The notes under the pieces: generated by a model
Databases searched by the model: none
What the model was told of the DNA's origin: nothing
What the model saw: the letters and a program-made list of their open reading frames with translations, nothing else
Assembly: GCA_021740645.1 (NCBI GenBank)
Contig: JAIOZL010000007.1
Span: 83,144-147,143 of the forward strand
DNA: 64,000 nucleotides
Direction of reading: 5' to 3'
Source: Bacteroidales bacterium
Lineage (GTDB): Bacteria; Bacteroidota; Bacteroidia; Bacteroidales; JAADJA01
Shown: piece by piece, positions 1 to 7,510 of the stretch
Layout of the letters: each line of letters opens with the position of its first letter
Numbering within the stretch: position 1 is the stretch's first letter
Position numbers and translations under genes: made by a program

Positions 1-171
1 TGAAAATAAAATTGGGTCAATAAAATCGAGCAGGGTTTGGCCCTTCTCAACTATTACTTTTTGAATTTCCGGAAGGGAGTTTTCATCTGTTTGAGGAATT
101 ATTTCCTGGGCGATTAAAGCAGGTATAAACAATAGATACCCAATTGCGAGTGTATAAAACTTTCTTATCAT
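1..171 (-). CDS. Exported protein, N-terminal 57 residues only
   Basis: The reading frame is open from an ATG at the right end to the window edge, so only the first 57 residues are present. They form a classic signal peptide (MIRKFYTLAIGYLLFIPALI, then AQE) followed by a polar stretch rich in E, Q and D. The upstream ATG four bases away runs into a stop after about 30 codons, which favours this start. The rest of the gene lies outside the window. No family can be assigned. Export across the inner membrane is the only supportable statement. Confidence 0.55.
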   Translation of the reverse strand, partial: MIRKFYTLAIGYLLFIPALIAQEIIPQTDENSLPEIQKVIVEKGQTLLDFIDPILFS

Positions 172-224
172 ACATTAAAAATTTGAAAGGCTAAGATAAG
201 AAAAAGTTGAGATGACCGGGCAAA

Positions 225-257
225 AGACCTAACAGGTTTTCAAAACCTGTTAGGTCT
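225..257 (-). terminator. 16-bp perfect hairpin, intrinsic terminator of the deiminase gene
   Basis: The arms agacctaacaggtttt and its exact reverse complement are separated by a single base. On the minus strand the stem is followed by TTTT. It lies 8 bases downstream of the stop of the deiminase gene. The same core, gacctaacaggt, recurs after another gene near 29.63 kb, and a variant (gacccggcaggt) occurs near 32.28 kb. Confidence 0.7.
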
Positions 258-264
258 GTATGTC

Positions 265-2679
265 CTATCGTAATATCAATTTACCGGATTGCTGAGTGTC
301 GCCGGCTTTAAAATGGTAGTAATAAACTCCTGCAGGAAGCTTACTCCCGGTTTCATTGGTACCATTCCAGTTTATATTTTTCTTTCCCGAACCAAAGCTT
401 TGATCGGTAATCGTTTTAACCAATTTCCCATCCGAATCATATACCTTAAGGGAAACATGTGATTTGAATGCAAGCGAAAAGTTGAAATTCGTTTGGACAG
501 AGAAAGGGTTAGGATAATTATTTACGAAAGATTTGCTTCGTTCATTGTTATCAATACCTGAAGCAAAATCCACCGTGAAATAAACCGGGATAACAACTGA
601 AGTAAAGTCAGGGTCATTTGACGAAACCGTAATCGAGCCTTCATAATCACCAAGTGGGAGTATGGTCCCATCGCATGTAACCTCAATCGTCTGCGATTCT
701 CCTGGTTGTAATGTTCCGCTTGCTGGCGCTACTGAGAGCCATGGGTAGATCACATAGGTTTTGGTAATGGTAACACTAATATCTGTTGCCTGGTGCCCAC
801 CATCGCCATACGAATCTGTGATCCAGACTTTCCAGGTACCTTGCATTTGCTCTCCGTTAAATGCATTTAAGGATATGGTATAATCCCCATCAGGAAGGCC
901 GGAAGAAATAACCGCCTCCGTGCCACCCGGCGATTCAGCATAAAAAGTACTTTCGTACCCATACTGATCCGTATTCCAGTTGAAGTCAATAGTCCAGCCG
1001 GCAATCTCGCCAACTACACCCGATACCTCAAACTCAGTCCAGCCAAGTTCTGTATAAGTATTATAATCCCAGGAATTTTGAGAGGGGCTATCATCCAAAT
1101 TAAAATTATGATCCTCTAAAATAGCAGATGACCAATCAAGCGAATAGTTCAGTTCAAGGTCACCGGTACTGGAAATATCAAAATACTCAATGTCAATATA
1201 TCCCTGGTTTTCCCAGGCATTGATCTCGGTCACATCCAGTGTCATGGCTGCAAATAATTGTTCCCCCACATAAAAGATATGAGGATCAGGTTCGCCGATA
1301 AAAGGGTGATTAGCAGCATTTCCGGCATCATCTTCCGCTGTGATGTAATAAGCCATCTCAGAACCCTCCACTCCAGCAGGCAGTGTGGCGGAATATACCT
1401 TATCGCCCTCATATGTCATGGTTATATCATCTTGCGATACTCCGTTTATCCAATAACGAACGATCACATTTTCTGTGGCTATTGGCTCTCCGCTATAGGC
1501 CGTGATCTCGGCTTCAATATCATATTCCGTTTGAATGGGTTGGTCACCCAATAATGGGAAATGTTCAATATAAAGCGTATTCCTGTCTGCGATGCCTTTT
1601 GTACGGCAATGCAGTGCATCGGTTGATTCCCAGGAGCCTGTAAAGGTCAGGATTTCATAACCAGGCATGGCTTCTTCGTAGGCTTCAACTGCTTCATCGT
1701 CCCACTGGCCTCCCATAATGGGTAAAAATACGCGGTCGTTCAATATCAATGAATTGGTATAAGGTTCATTGTTCGGTGTCCATACACGATATACTTCGAA
1801 ATTATTTCCCCAGGATGTAACCTGATTTTCAAAATAAGCGGCTGTAGCTTCTATTTCATCATACTGTGGATGCGAAGTTGGGACTTCCCTGATCAGCACC
1901 TTATCCACATCCAGGAATTTACCCCAGCAGTCTATATGGTCGATGTACGTATTATTAGGATCTGGCAAAACATGATAGGTATCTATGCCGCAATAATCCA
2001 GTAACATTTGGTCAATTTCTTCGGCAGTAAGTGTGGGATTTTCTACCCATGTAAGGTCTGTTGAAGAAGAAATGCCATATCCGTTGGTCATATAATTACC
2101 ACCGGCTGTAATCAAGCTCATTCCAAACCATTCGATGCCCAGGTAGGCTGCCATCTGAGGGGGAATGGCATTATCGTTAGGGCGGTTCGGCCGGTTGTAT
2201 ACAAAATCTATGATCCCGATCTGGTCATCACCGTAGCGCACATACCATGGGCCGTAATCCCTGGTCCAGTATGAATCCAGCGCCGTAACAAGGAAATTGG
2301 CGTTGGCCATGTTCACCCCATGAGATTGGTACTGATTGGTCACATAGGTTAACTGGCTGTTATTTTCAACTACAGTTGTTACCGGGATTTCCTGCGACAT
2401 GGCAGCAATCAGTTCATACGAAATCCCAAAACTCCCGGGATAACCTACCAGTACACCCTCCATTTGTTCGAACTCAGCAATGTTATGAATAACACCCGGT
2501 GGGGGGTCTGTTTCCAGATAACCTTTGCCAACCGTATGAAACAAGTCCTTTTCTTCCTCCGACATATGATGGGTCAGGGTGTATTTTGTACGAACAGGCT
2601 CGTTTTGAGAATAGGCCTTAAAACCAAAACCCGATATTATCAACAGGGAAACAAGAATGGTAAAATATTTCTTCATCAT
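265..2679 (-). CDS. Secreted peptidylarginine deiminase-like protein with T9SS sorting domain
   Basis: Predicted extracellular Porphyromonas-type peptidylarginine deiminase (PPAD/agmatine-deiminase fold), 804 residues. Catalytic signatures are intact: WTRDYGPW with Asp141, HIDCW with His248 and Asp250, and ALHCRT with nucleophile Cys358. Their spacing matches the D130/H236/D238/C351 tetrad of P. gingivalis PPAD. Arg163 lies where PPAD has the substrate-carboxylate arginine R152; the second arginine (R154) is not conserved in register. Order: signal peptide 1-25, deiminase about 60-375, an Ig-like segment about 380-470, a beta-rich P-domain-like segment about 520-640, a second Ig-like domain, and a T9SS type A tail about 725-804 beginning NNYPNPF. 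Family knowledge predicts conversion of protein arginine to citrulline plus ammonia. Substrate range here is inferred, and free agmatine remains possible. MM at the start leaves one codon of ambiguity. Confidence 0.85.
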   Translation of the reverse strand: MMKKYFTILVSLLIISGFGFKAYSQNEPVRTKYTLTHHMSEEEKDLFHTVGKGYLETDPPPGVIHNIAEFEQMEGVLVGYPGSFGISYELIAAMSQEIPVTTVVENNSQLTYVTNQYQSHGVNMANANFLVTALDSYWTRDYGPWYVRYGDDQIGIIDFVYNRPNRPNDNAIPPQMAAYLGIEWFGMSLITAGGNYMTNGYGISSSTDLTWVENPTLTAEEIDQMLLDYCGIDTYHVLPDPNNTYIDHIDCWGKFLDVDKVLIREVPTSHPQYDEIEATAAYFENQVTSWGNNFEVYRVWTPNNEPYTNSLILNDRVFLPIMGGQWDDEAVEAYEEAMPGYEILTFTGSWESTDALHCRTKGIADRNTLYIEHFPLLGDQPIQTEYDIEAEITAYSGEPIATENVIVRYWINGVSQDDITMTYEGDKVYSATLPAGVEGSEMAYYITAEDDAGNAANHPFIGEPDPHIFYVGEQLFAAMTLDVTEINAWENQGYIDIEYFDISSTGDLELNYSLDWSSAILEDHNFNLDDSPSQNSWDYNTYTELGWTEFEVSGVVGEIAGWTIDFNWNTDQYGYESTFYAESPGGTEAVISSGLPDGDYTISLNAFNGEQMQGTWKVWITDSYGDGGHQATDISVTITKTYVIYPWLSVAPASGTLQPGESQTIEVTCDGTILPLGDYEGSITVSSNDPDFTSVVIPVYFTVDFASGIDNNERSKSFVNNYPNPFSVQTNFNFSLAFKSHVSLKVYDSDGKLVKTITDQSFGSGKKNINWNGTNETGSKLPAGVYYYHFKAGDTQQSGKLILR

Positions 2680-2793
2680 GTATTTATTAAATGAACTTTA
2701 CAAAAATAGACTTTTCAGGGTATGTTAAGGTTGCATTTTTTCAAATATAATACGCTCGCAACTGCAAATTTTTGAAATTAATGAAAACTTTAA

Positions 2794-2827
2794 TTGGTAT
2801 GTCATCCTATTTTTCTTCGTACATTTG
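2794..2827 (+). promoter_or_regulatory. Probable promoter of tatA
   Basis: TACATTTG matches the Bacteroidota -7 consensus TAnnTTTG and sits 19 bases before the tatA start. A TTG lies 23 bases further upstream, slightly more than the usual 19-21, so the -33 element is less certain than the -7. Confidence 0.4.
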
Positions 2828-2846
2828 CCATCTAAAATAAAATGTT

Positions 2847-3047
2847 ATGATCACTGCAAACATTCTTCTCGGTATGGTTGGCCCCTGGCAGATCGTTTTA
2901 ATAGTACTTGTGGTATTATTACTTTTTGGTGGGAAAAAAATTCCTGAATTAATGCGTGGCCTGGGAAAAGGGGTAAGGGAATTTAAAGATGGCATCAACC
3001 CGGATGAAAACAAAAAGAGTGATGATGAGGTAGAAAAGAAAGAATAA
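2847..3047 (+). CDS. tatA: TatA/E twin-arginine translocase pore subunit
   Basis: A 66-residue TatA-family protein. It has a short hydrophobic helix (residues 11-27, WQIVLIVLVVLLLFGG), the FGGKKIPEL hinge, an amphipathic helix (MRGLGKGVREFKDG) and an acidic, lysine-rich tail. TatA oligomers form the passage for folded proteins in the cytoplasmic membrane, working with TatC. No tatC lies in this window, which is common in this phylum where tatA is often detached. An ATG five bases upstream gives only a two-codon peptide, so the chosen ATG is the usable start. It appears monocistronic, with a 185-bp gap before the next gene. Confidence 0.9.
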   Translation: MITANILLGMVGPWQIVLIVLVVLLLFGGKKIPELMRGLGKGVREFKDGINPDENKKSDDEVEKKE

Positions 3048-3232
3048 GACGGAAAGCAGCGTCTTCTTTCCTTGATGACCAACCCACTTTTGAAATTCAA
3101 ATCCGGATTTTATTAAAAGTATTCCTTAAATAATCCAATTTTTTTTATCGCTCTGCGTTTATTGCATTAATTTCGCAACGATTTTTTAACGCACCCGTAA
3201 CATCCATTTTTACGATAGAATAACATATAATA

Positions 3233-4954
3233 ATGAGGCATTTACTATTTTTACTAATTCTTGTCATCACTACTGCCACACTATGTTTTCCTGTATTTGC
3301 CAGTAGTGAAGAAGATACTACCCAATCCATAAAAAACATCGATACCCTTGCAGTTAAGATGAATGTCCCCGGGGATGAATTTAATCCCAATATCCTGGCT
3401 TTTATGGATAGCCTGGTGGCATTGAATTTTTATACCAACCTTACTTTTACCGATGATACCAATCAGCTAAATACTTTTCTTTTTGCCAAAGACAGCATAC
3501 CTGTTTATCCTGATTCGGTGATCATCAAACAACTGGAAGACCTGAATCGTGAAACCATCATGGAACTTAGCTTTAACAAGTATGTAAAAAACTATATTGT
3601 TGCCTATTCACAGAAAAGGAGGGAGGTGGCATCGCGGGTATTGGGACTGTCTGAGGTGTATTTCCCATTATTTGAAGAATACCTGGATAAATACAATATG
3701 CCTTTGGAATTGAAATACCTTGCTGTGGTTGAATCAGCTTTAAATCCAACAGCTAATTCCCGTGCGGGGGCAAAAGGATTATGGCAGTTTATGTACAGCA
3801 CCGGCAAACTTTACGGATTAAAAGTCAACTCACTGGTCGACGATCGTTTCGATCCCATTAAGTCCACCGATGCAGCTTGTCGTCATTTGCAAGACCTGTA
3901 TAACATTTATGGCAACTGGGCCCTGGCCCTTGCAGCTTATAACAGTGGCCCCGGAAATGTAAATAAAGCTATCCGCCGTGCTGGTGGCACAAAAAGTTAC
4001 TGGGCAGTCTGGCCTTATTTGCCGAGGGAAACAAGGGGCTATGTGCCTGCATTTATAGCTGTTGCCTATATCATGAACCATGCAGCCGATTATAACCTAT
4101 ACCCCATCCATCCCGGTATTTTTCACCAGGAGATTGATACGGTAATGATAAACGATGTTTTGTCGTTCGACCAGATTTCTGAATTGATGGGCATCAGCAT
4201 GGATGAACTGAAGTTTCTAAACCCGGCTTATAAAACCGGTATTATTCCTGCTAAAAAAGACCAGGCCTATGTTTTGCGGCTGCCTTATCCTTATATTGGG
4301 CCATTTGTGGAAAAAGAAAAAGAACTGTATGCCTACAAAACCAAAAAAGGTATTGAAAAAGAAAAACTACTGGCTGAAATAAAAAAAGCCACTGAACGGA
4401 ACATCCACATCGTAAGGTCGGGCGAAAACCTTGGACTGATCGCTCAAAAAAACCGATGTAGTGTTAGTAATATAAAAAGCTGGAACAACCTGCGAAGCAA
4501 TACCATTTATCCGGGACAAAAACTGGTGATTTATGCACCAGGTTATACGGGTCCTAAAACCACATCAACAACTTCAACAGCGACGGACGTTTCGGACAGG
4601 GATAAAAATACCCATACGGTTAAAAACGGGGAAAACCTTGGTTTGATTGCCAATAAATATAAGTGTTCTGTTTCGGACTTAAAAGCATGGAACAACCTCA
4701 AAGGGAATACCATTCAGCCCAAACAAAAGCTTATTGTATATGAACCCAAAGTAACCCCTATGGAAACTACCAAAAAACCAGAAACATCCGAGGAAGGGGG
4801 GTTTGTTTACCATACGGTGAGAAGTGGCGACACCCTGTGGGATATTGCTAAATTGTATGATGGGGTTTCGGTAGAGCAGATTAAAGAACTCAATAATATC
4901 CGAAATTCCAAAAGGCTGAAGCCCGGCCAAAAATTAAAGGTGAAAAAAGCCTGA
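3233..4954 (+). CDS. mltD: MltD-type lytic murein transglycosylase with three LysM repeats
   Basis: Cleaves the glycan strands of peptidoglycan in the periplasm, leaving 1,6-anhydro-MurNAc ends. A signal peptide (1-23) is followed by an all-helical region, then the goose-lysozyme-like SLT domain, about 140-270. Its motifs are VVESALNP with catalytic Glu167, AKGLWQFM, and ALAAYNSGPGNV. A degenerate LysM-like segment (about 301-350) precedes three clear LysM modules at about 391-434, 460-503 and 526-570, each with the SGEN/SGDTL...GQKL pattern that binds glycan. The length (573) fits Bacteroidota MltD proteins. No lipobox is seen, so it is probably soluble or wall-bound through LysM. It stands alone between tatA and the DUF4837 gene. 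Confidence 0.9.
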   Translation: MRHLLFLLILVITTATLCFPVFASSEEDTTQSIKNIDTLAVKMNVPGDEFNPNILAFMDSLVALNFYTNLTFTDDTNQLNTFLFAKDSIPVYPDSVIIKQLEDLNRETIMELSFNKYVKNYIVAYSQKRREVASRVLGLSEVYFPLFEEYLDKYNMPLELKYLAVVESALNPTANSRAGAKGLWQFMYSTGKLYGLKVNSLVDDRFDPIKSTDAACRHLQDLYNIYGNWALALAAYNSGPGNVNKAIRRAGGTKSYWAVWPYLPRETRGYVPAFIAVAYIMNHAADYNLYPIHPGIFHQEIDTVMINDVLSFDQISELMGISMDELKFLNPAYKTGIIPAKKDQAYVLRLPYPYIGPFVEKEKELYAYKTKKGIEKEKLLAEIKKATERNIHIVRSGENLGLIAQKNRCSVSNIKSWNNLRSNTIYPGQKLVIYAPGYTGPKTTSTTSTATDVSDRDKNTHTVKNGENLGLIANKYKCSVSDLKAWNNLKGNTIQPKQKLIVYEPKVTPMETTKKPETSEEGGFVYHTVRSGDTLWDIAKLYDGVSVEQIKELNNIRNSKRLKPGQKLKVKKA

Positions 4955-5111
4955 TCATTTCGTATTCTTTATAGTATTTCAGATTATCTACCAAGAGCAA
5001 ATTATCCTGTGAATACCAAATATTTTTTTTATCCGTTTATGCAAAAATGATTTCATTTGCATCCATATAATAAATAAATTCGCGTTTCCAGAGTAAAATA
5101 ATTCATTTACC

Positions 5112-6107
5112 ATGAAGAAAATAGTATTTGTTATCCCCTTAATTACCTTATTCTTTTTAAGTTCATGTACCGATAAAAAAGCAGGTCCGGCGCGATCATC
5201 AGGAAAAACAGCCGAAATGATCGTGGCCACCAATGGTGATGAAACCTGGGAAGGACCAGTAGGCGAAGCCATCCGTAATTTTTTTAACCAGGATTATGAA
5301 GTCCTTTCCCAGCAGGAACCCTTGTTTACCATGGCCCACCTCCCCGAATCAAAACTGGTAGATAATAAAATGCTGCGGGCCCACCACAATATTTTTATTG
5401 TGAATATTGATCCGAAATTTACAGCAAATAATATTGATGCGCGCAAAGATGTATGGGCAGGACCTCAACGGGTAATTAAGATCACTTCGCCGGATGTGGA
5501 AAGTTTTCTTGCTTATTTTGATGAAAAGAAAGAGATTATCCTTGGAATATTGATGGACTCGGAGTACGAAAGATTGATCAAGACATTCAGGTCGTTTCGT
5601 GACCGTGAAATCTTTGATCAGGTGATTAAAAATTTTGGGTTTAGCCTGGAGATTCCCAGCGGATTTTATGTGGCTAAAAAACAGGCTGATTTTATGTGGA
5701 TACGCAAAGAGACCCAACACAACAGCCAGGGTGTAATCATTTATACCTACGATTTTGTGGACACCCTTGCCTTCGACCAGGCCCGTATACTCTCATTCAG
5801 GGATGTAATGACTGAAGAATTTATTCCTGGGCCATCAGAAGGATCATACATGACAATTGCCAGGGAATATTCTCCTTTATATTCCAAACCCATCGAATTT
5901 AAAGGCATGTACGCTATTGAAACCCGGGGACTCTGGCGTCTTGAAGGTGACTTTATGGGGGGGCCGTTTGTGAACTATACTTTTGTGGACGAACGGATCA
6001 ATAAAGTGGTGACCATCGACGGTTATGTGTATGCCCCAAACAAACCAAAACGGGATTTGATGATCCAGATGGAGTCCATTGCCCGGTCCTTAAAATTTGT
6101 TGAATAG
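5112..6107 (+). CDS. DUF4837 family lipoprotein
   Basis: A 331-residue exported protein with a signal peptide ending in the lipobox FLSSC (Cys19), so it is predicted to be lipid-anchored. The mature part matches the DUF4837 family, which is confined to Bacteroidota. It opens with the typical segment M-I-V-A-T-N-G-D-E-T-W, and has HHNIFIVNIDP and the conserved C-terminal TFVDERINKVVTIDGYVYA. The biochemical role of the family is unknown. The gene has its own 157-bp upstream gap after mltD and is followed by a long repeat-rich gap, so it looks monocistronic. Confidence 0.8.
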   Translation: MKKIVFVIPLITLFFLSSCTDKKAGPARSSGKTAEMIVATNGDETWEGPVGEAIRNFFNQDYEVLSQQEPLFTMAHLPESKLVDNKMLRAHHNIFIVNIDPKFTANNIDARKDVWAGPQRVIKITSPDVESFLAYFDEKKEIILGILMDSEYERLIKTFRSFRDREIFDQVIKNFGFSLEIPSGFYVAKKQADFMWIRKETQHNSQGVIIYTYDFVDTLAFDQARILSFRDVMTEEFIPGPSEGSYMTIAREYSPLYSKPIEFKGMYAIETRGLWRLEGDFMGGPFVNYTFVDERINKVVTIDGYVYAPNKPKRDLMIQMESIARSLKFVE

Positions 6108-6199
6108 AAAATAATTCAAATTCCTTTTTAATGTTTACCCTCTCTCGTCCGCCGAAGCCCCTGGCGAGGGTGGACTGTCAAATCTATAACAACTAATTA

Positions 6200-6275
6200 T
6201 CATTGGACAACAAACTTACACTCCCCCACAGGAATCTCCTCACTATAAACCACCGCCACATACATCCCCTACGGC
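6200..6275 (-). pseudogene. Fossil of a T9SS sorting-domain C-terminus
   Basis: The minus strand translates as GMYVAVVYSEEIPVGECKFV-VQ followed by TGA. This is nearly the terminal 22 residues of the T9SS propeller proteins at 14.8 and 17.0 kb (GFYMAVIYSDGLPVGECKFV-VQ). The codon immediately upstream of the preserved part is an in-frame TAG, and the rest of the gene is gone. It is therefore a remnant of a further family member whose body has been deleted. Confidence 0.75.
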
Positions 6276-6375
6276 CTGCCTCCTAATACTTTGAACTTCT
6301 ACGCTTAAATTTTTTGCAAAAATATAGATTTGACTTCTGGGGCAGATGCTTATAGCGGAAAGGTATAAATAATAA

Positions 6376-6600
6376 TTGAAACTCCATCTCCTCGTATGAG
6401 AGGGCTGAGGTGAGGTGTTTTCCATACGTTGAATGTTTTAATGAACTCAATCAAATTTAATAAAACCCTCTCTGCCCTGAAGGCATCTCTCCCAGGGGGA
6501 GAGAACAAAGCCCGTTTAAGTTTAATGATATCCAAGGATAATATTTAAAATTGATTAAAACTCCCTCTCCTTGTAGGAGAGGATTGGGGTGAGGTATATT
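6376..6600 (-). repeat. Interspersed repeat, one partial and one full copy
   Basis: On the minus strand, bases 6600-6441 read acctcacccc...cctctcc..ggagag, then ttctctccccctgggagag, then gcagagagggt, ending in tttgatt. The same order and wording occur on the plus strand at about 61957-62117, at roughly 80% identity by eye over 160 bp. Bases 6376-6422 repeat only the acctcaccc...gagatgg end. The sequence is rich in short inverted repeats and has no coding frame, so it behaves like a non-autonomous element or MITE fragment. Confidence 0.65.
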
Positions 6601-6766
6601 CCTCGTTGTCCGTAGCGTCCTCAGCTACGGACCTTCACAAATGGTGAAAAATCCAGAAGACTTTTTATACAGTAGTGCAATAGATTATGCAGGAATCCCT
6701 GGCTACGTGAAAATTATGAAAATTGAATGATTAGAGTCCATTGCGAGGACGCTATGGACAACGAGG
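6601..6766. mobile_element. REP-flanked, internally deleted RAYT element
   Basis: Two 22-bp sequences in inverted orientation, cctcgttgtccgtagcgtcc+tc at 6601-6622 and its complement with one mismatch at 6745-6766, bound the unit. Each end is itself palindromic (gtccgtagc/gctacggac at 6608-6632; gtccattgc/gctatggac at 6736-6759), as expected of REP sequences arranged as a BIME. The interior carries the last codons of a REP-associated tyrosine transposase. The rest of the transposase is missing, so the unit can move only if helped in trans. Confidence 0.7.
6641..6730 (+). pseudogene. 3' remnant of a REP-associated tyrosine transposase
   Basis: The 29-codon reading frame gives MVKNPEDFLYSSAIDYAGIP followed by GYVKIMKIE and TGA. 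This is the characteristic end of IS200-like Y1/RAYT transposases (NP..Y.YSSA.DYAG..G). The HUH motif and catalytic tyrosine would lie upstream and are absent. The start ATG is probably just an internal methionine of the lost gene. Confidence 0.65.
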
Positions 6767-6818
6767 GCTGATTTGGGGAGAAATTTTTCTCTAATTAGGG
6801 ATTTTTTTTTAAAAAAAC

Positions 6819-6849
6819 TTGACAAACCCATTTTCAGATATTACTTTTG
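6819..6849 (+). promoter_or_regulatory. Promoter of the efflux operon
   Basis: TTG at 6819-6821 and TACTTTTG at 6842-6849 are separated by 20 bases, an exact match to the Bacteroidota TTG-N20-TAnnTTTG promoter. Transcription would start near 6856, right at the left edge of the operator. Confidence 0.7.
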
Positions 6850-6857
6850 TCCGCATG

Positions 6858-6901
6858 GTTTAACCATTTAGTTAAACTTAATAATTAAACTGACTGTTTA
6901 A
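6858..6901 (+). promoter_or_regulatory. Two TetR-type operators
   Basis: The first is a perfect palindrome gtttaac-cattta-gttaaac (6858-6877). The second is ttaaac-tgact-gtttaa (6885-6901) and ends just before the regulator start. Half-sites are related (gtttaa/ttaaac). Their position across the expected transcription start suits autorepression by the adjacent TetR protein; binding itself is inferred. Confidence 0.65.
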
Positions 6902-6904
6902 AAA

Positions 6905-7510
6905 ATGGACAAGGATCTGAACACAGAGCAAAGAATACTCATAGCCGCAAAAAAAGTTTTTACCGAAAAAGGGCTTGAGGGTGCCCGTATGCAGGAAATA
7001 GCAGATGAGGCCGGGATCAATAAAGCCCTCCTTCATTATTATTACCGCACCAAAAACAAATTGTTTGAGGCTATATTTAAAGAGGCCTTCGATAAAATGG
7101 TACCGCAGGTAATGGACCTTTTAAAAACCGATCTGCCCCTTTTTGATAAAATCAATATGTTCGCTGAACAATACATCGATATCTTCATCGAAAACCCTTT
7201 TATCCCAGGTTTTGTGCTTCATGAACTCAGCCGGAACCCTGAGCGTATCGTCGACCTTATTTCGAACATGGGAATCCAACCTGAGGTTTTTATCCTGCAA
7301 ATACAGCAGGAAATTGAAAAAGGAACCATTAAACCAATCGATCCACGGCAGCTAATTGTAAACATGTTGGCTATGTGTATTTTCCCATTTGTGGCAAAAC
7401 CCATTTTAATTACACTAATTTTCCAGGGTGATCTAGGGGCCTATTTGCAGTTTATTAAAGACAGGAAAAAGGCAGTCCCTGAATTCATTATAAATTCCAT
7501 TAAAAAATGA
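6905..7510 (+). CDS. TetR family transcriptional repressor
   Basis: A 201-residue one-domain regulator. The N-terminal TetR helix-turn-helix lies at about 10-56, with the recognition region MQEIADEAGINKALLHYYYR and the usual TKNKLFEAIF following. The C-terminal ligand pocket (60-200) is hydrophobic and divergent, so the inducer cannot be read. It is the first gene of the efflux operon and its stop overlaps the TolC start (ATGA). The two palindromes immediately upstream are the likely autoregulatory operators. The arrangement parallels E. coli cecR (ybiH)-ybhGFSR, where a TetR protein leads a homologous transporter operon. Confidence 0.9.
   Translation: MDKDLNTEQRILIAAKKVFTEKGLEGARMQEIADEAGINKALLHYYYRTKNKLFEAIFKEAFDKMVPQVMDLLKTDLPLFDKINMFAEQYIDIFIENPFIPGFVLHELSRNPERIVDLISNMGIQPEVFILQIQQEIEKGTIKPIDPRQLIVNMLAMCIFPFVAKPILITLIFQGDLGAYLQFIKDRKKAVPEFIINSIKK

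Larger units (their letters stand above)
6108..6904. other. Repeat-rich gene-free stretch
   Basis: No intact gene is present. Reading left to right it holds a fossil T9SS C-terminus on the minus strand, a partial and then a fuller copy of an interspersed repeat also present near 62 kb, a REP-flanked transposase remnant, and finally the promoter and operators of the efflux operon. Each is listed separately. Confidence 0.7.

Noticed and set aside
2847..3047. A tat operon
   Set aside because: Only tatA is present; flanking genes on both sides are unrelated and no tatC is in the window.
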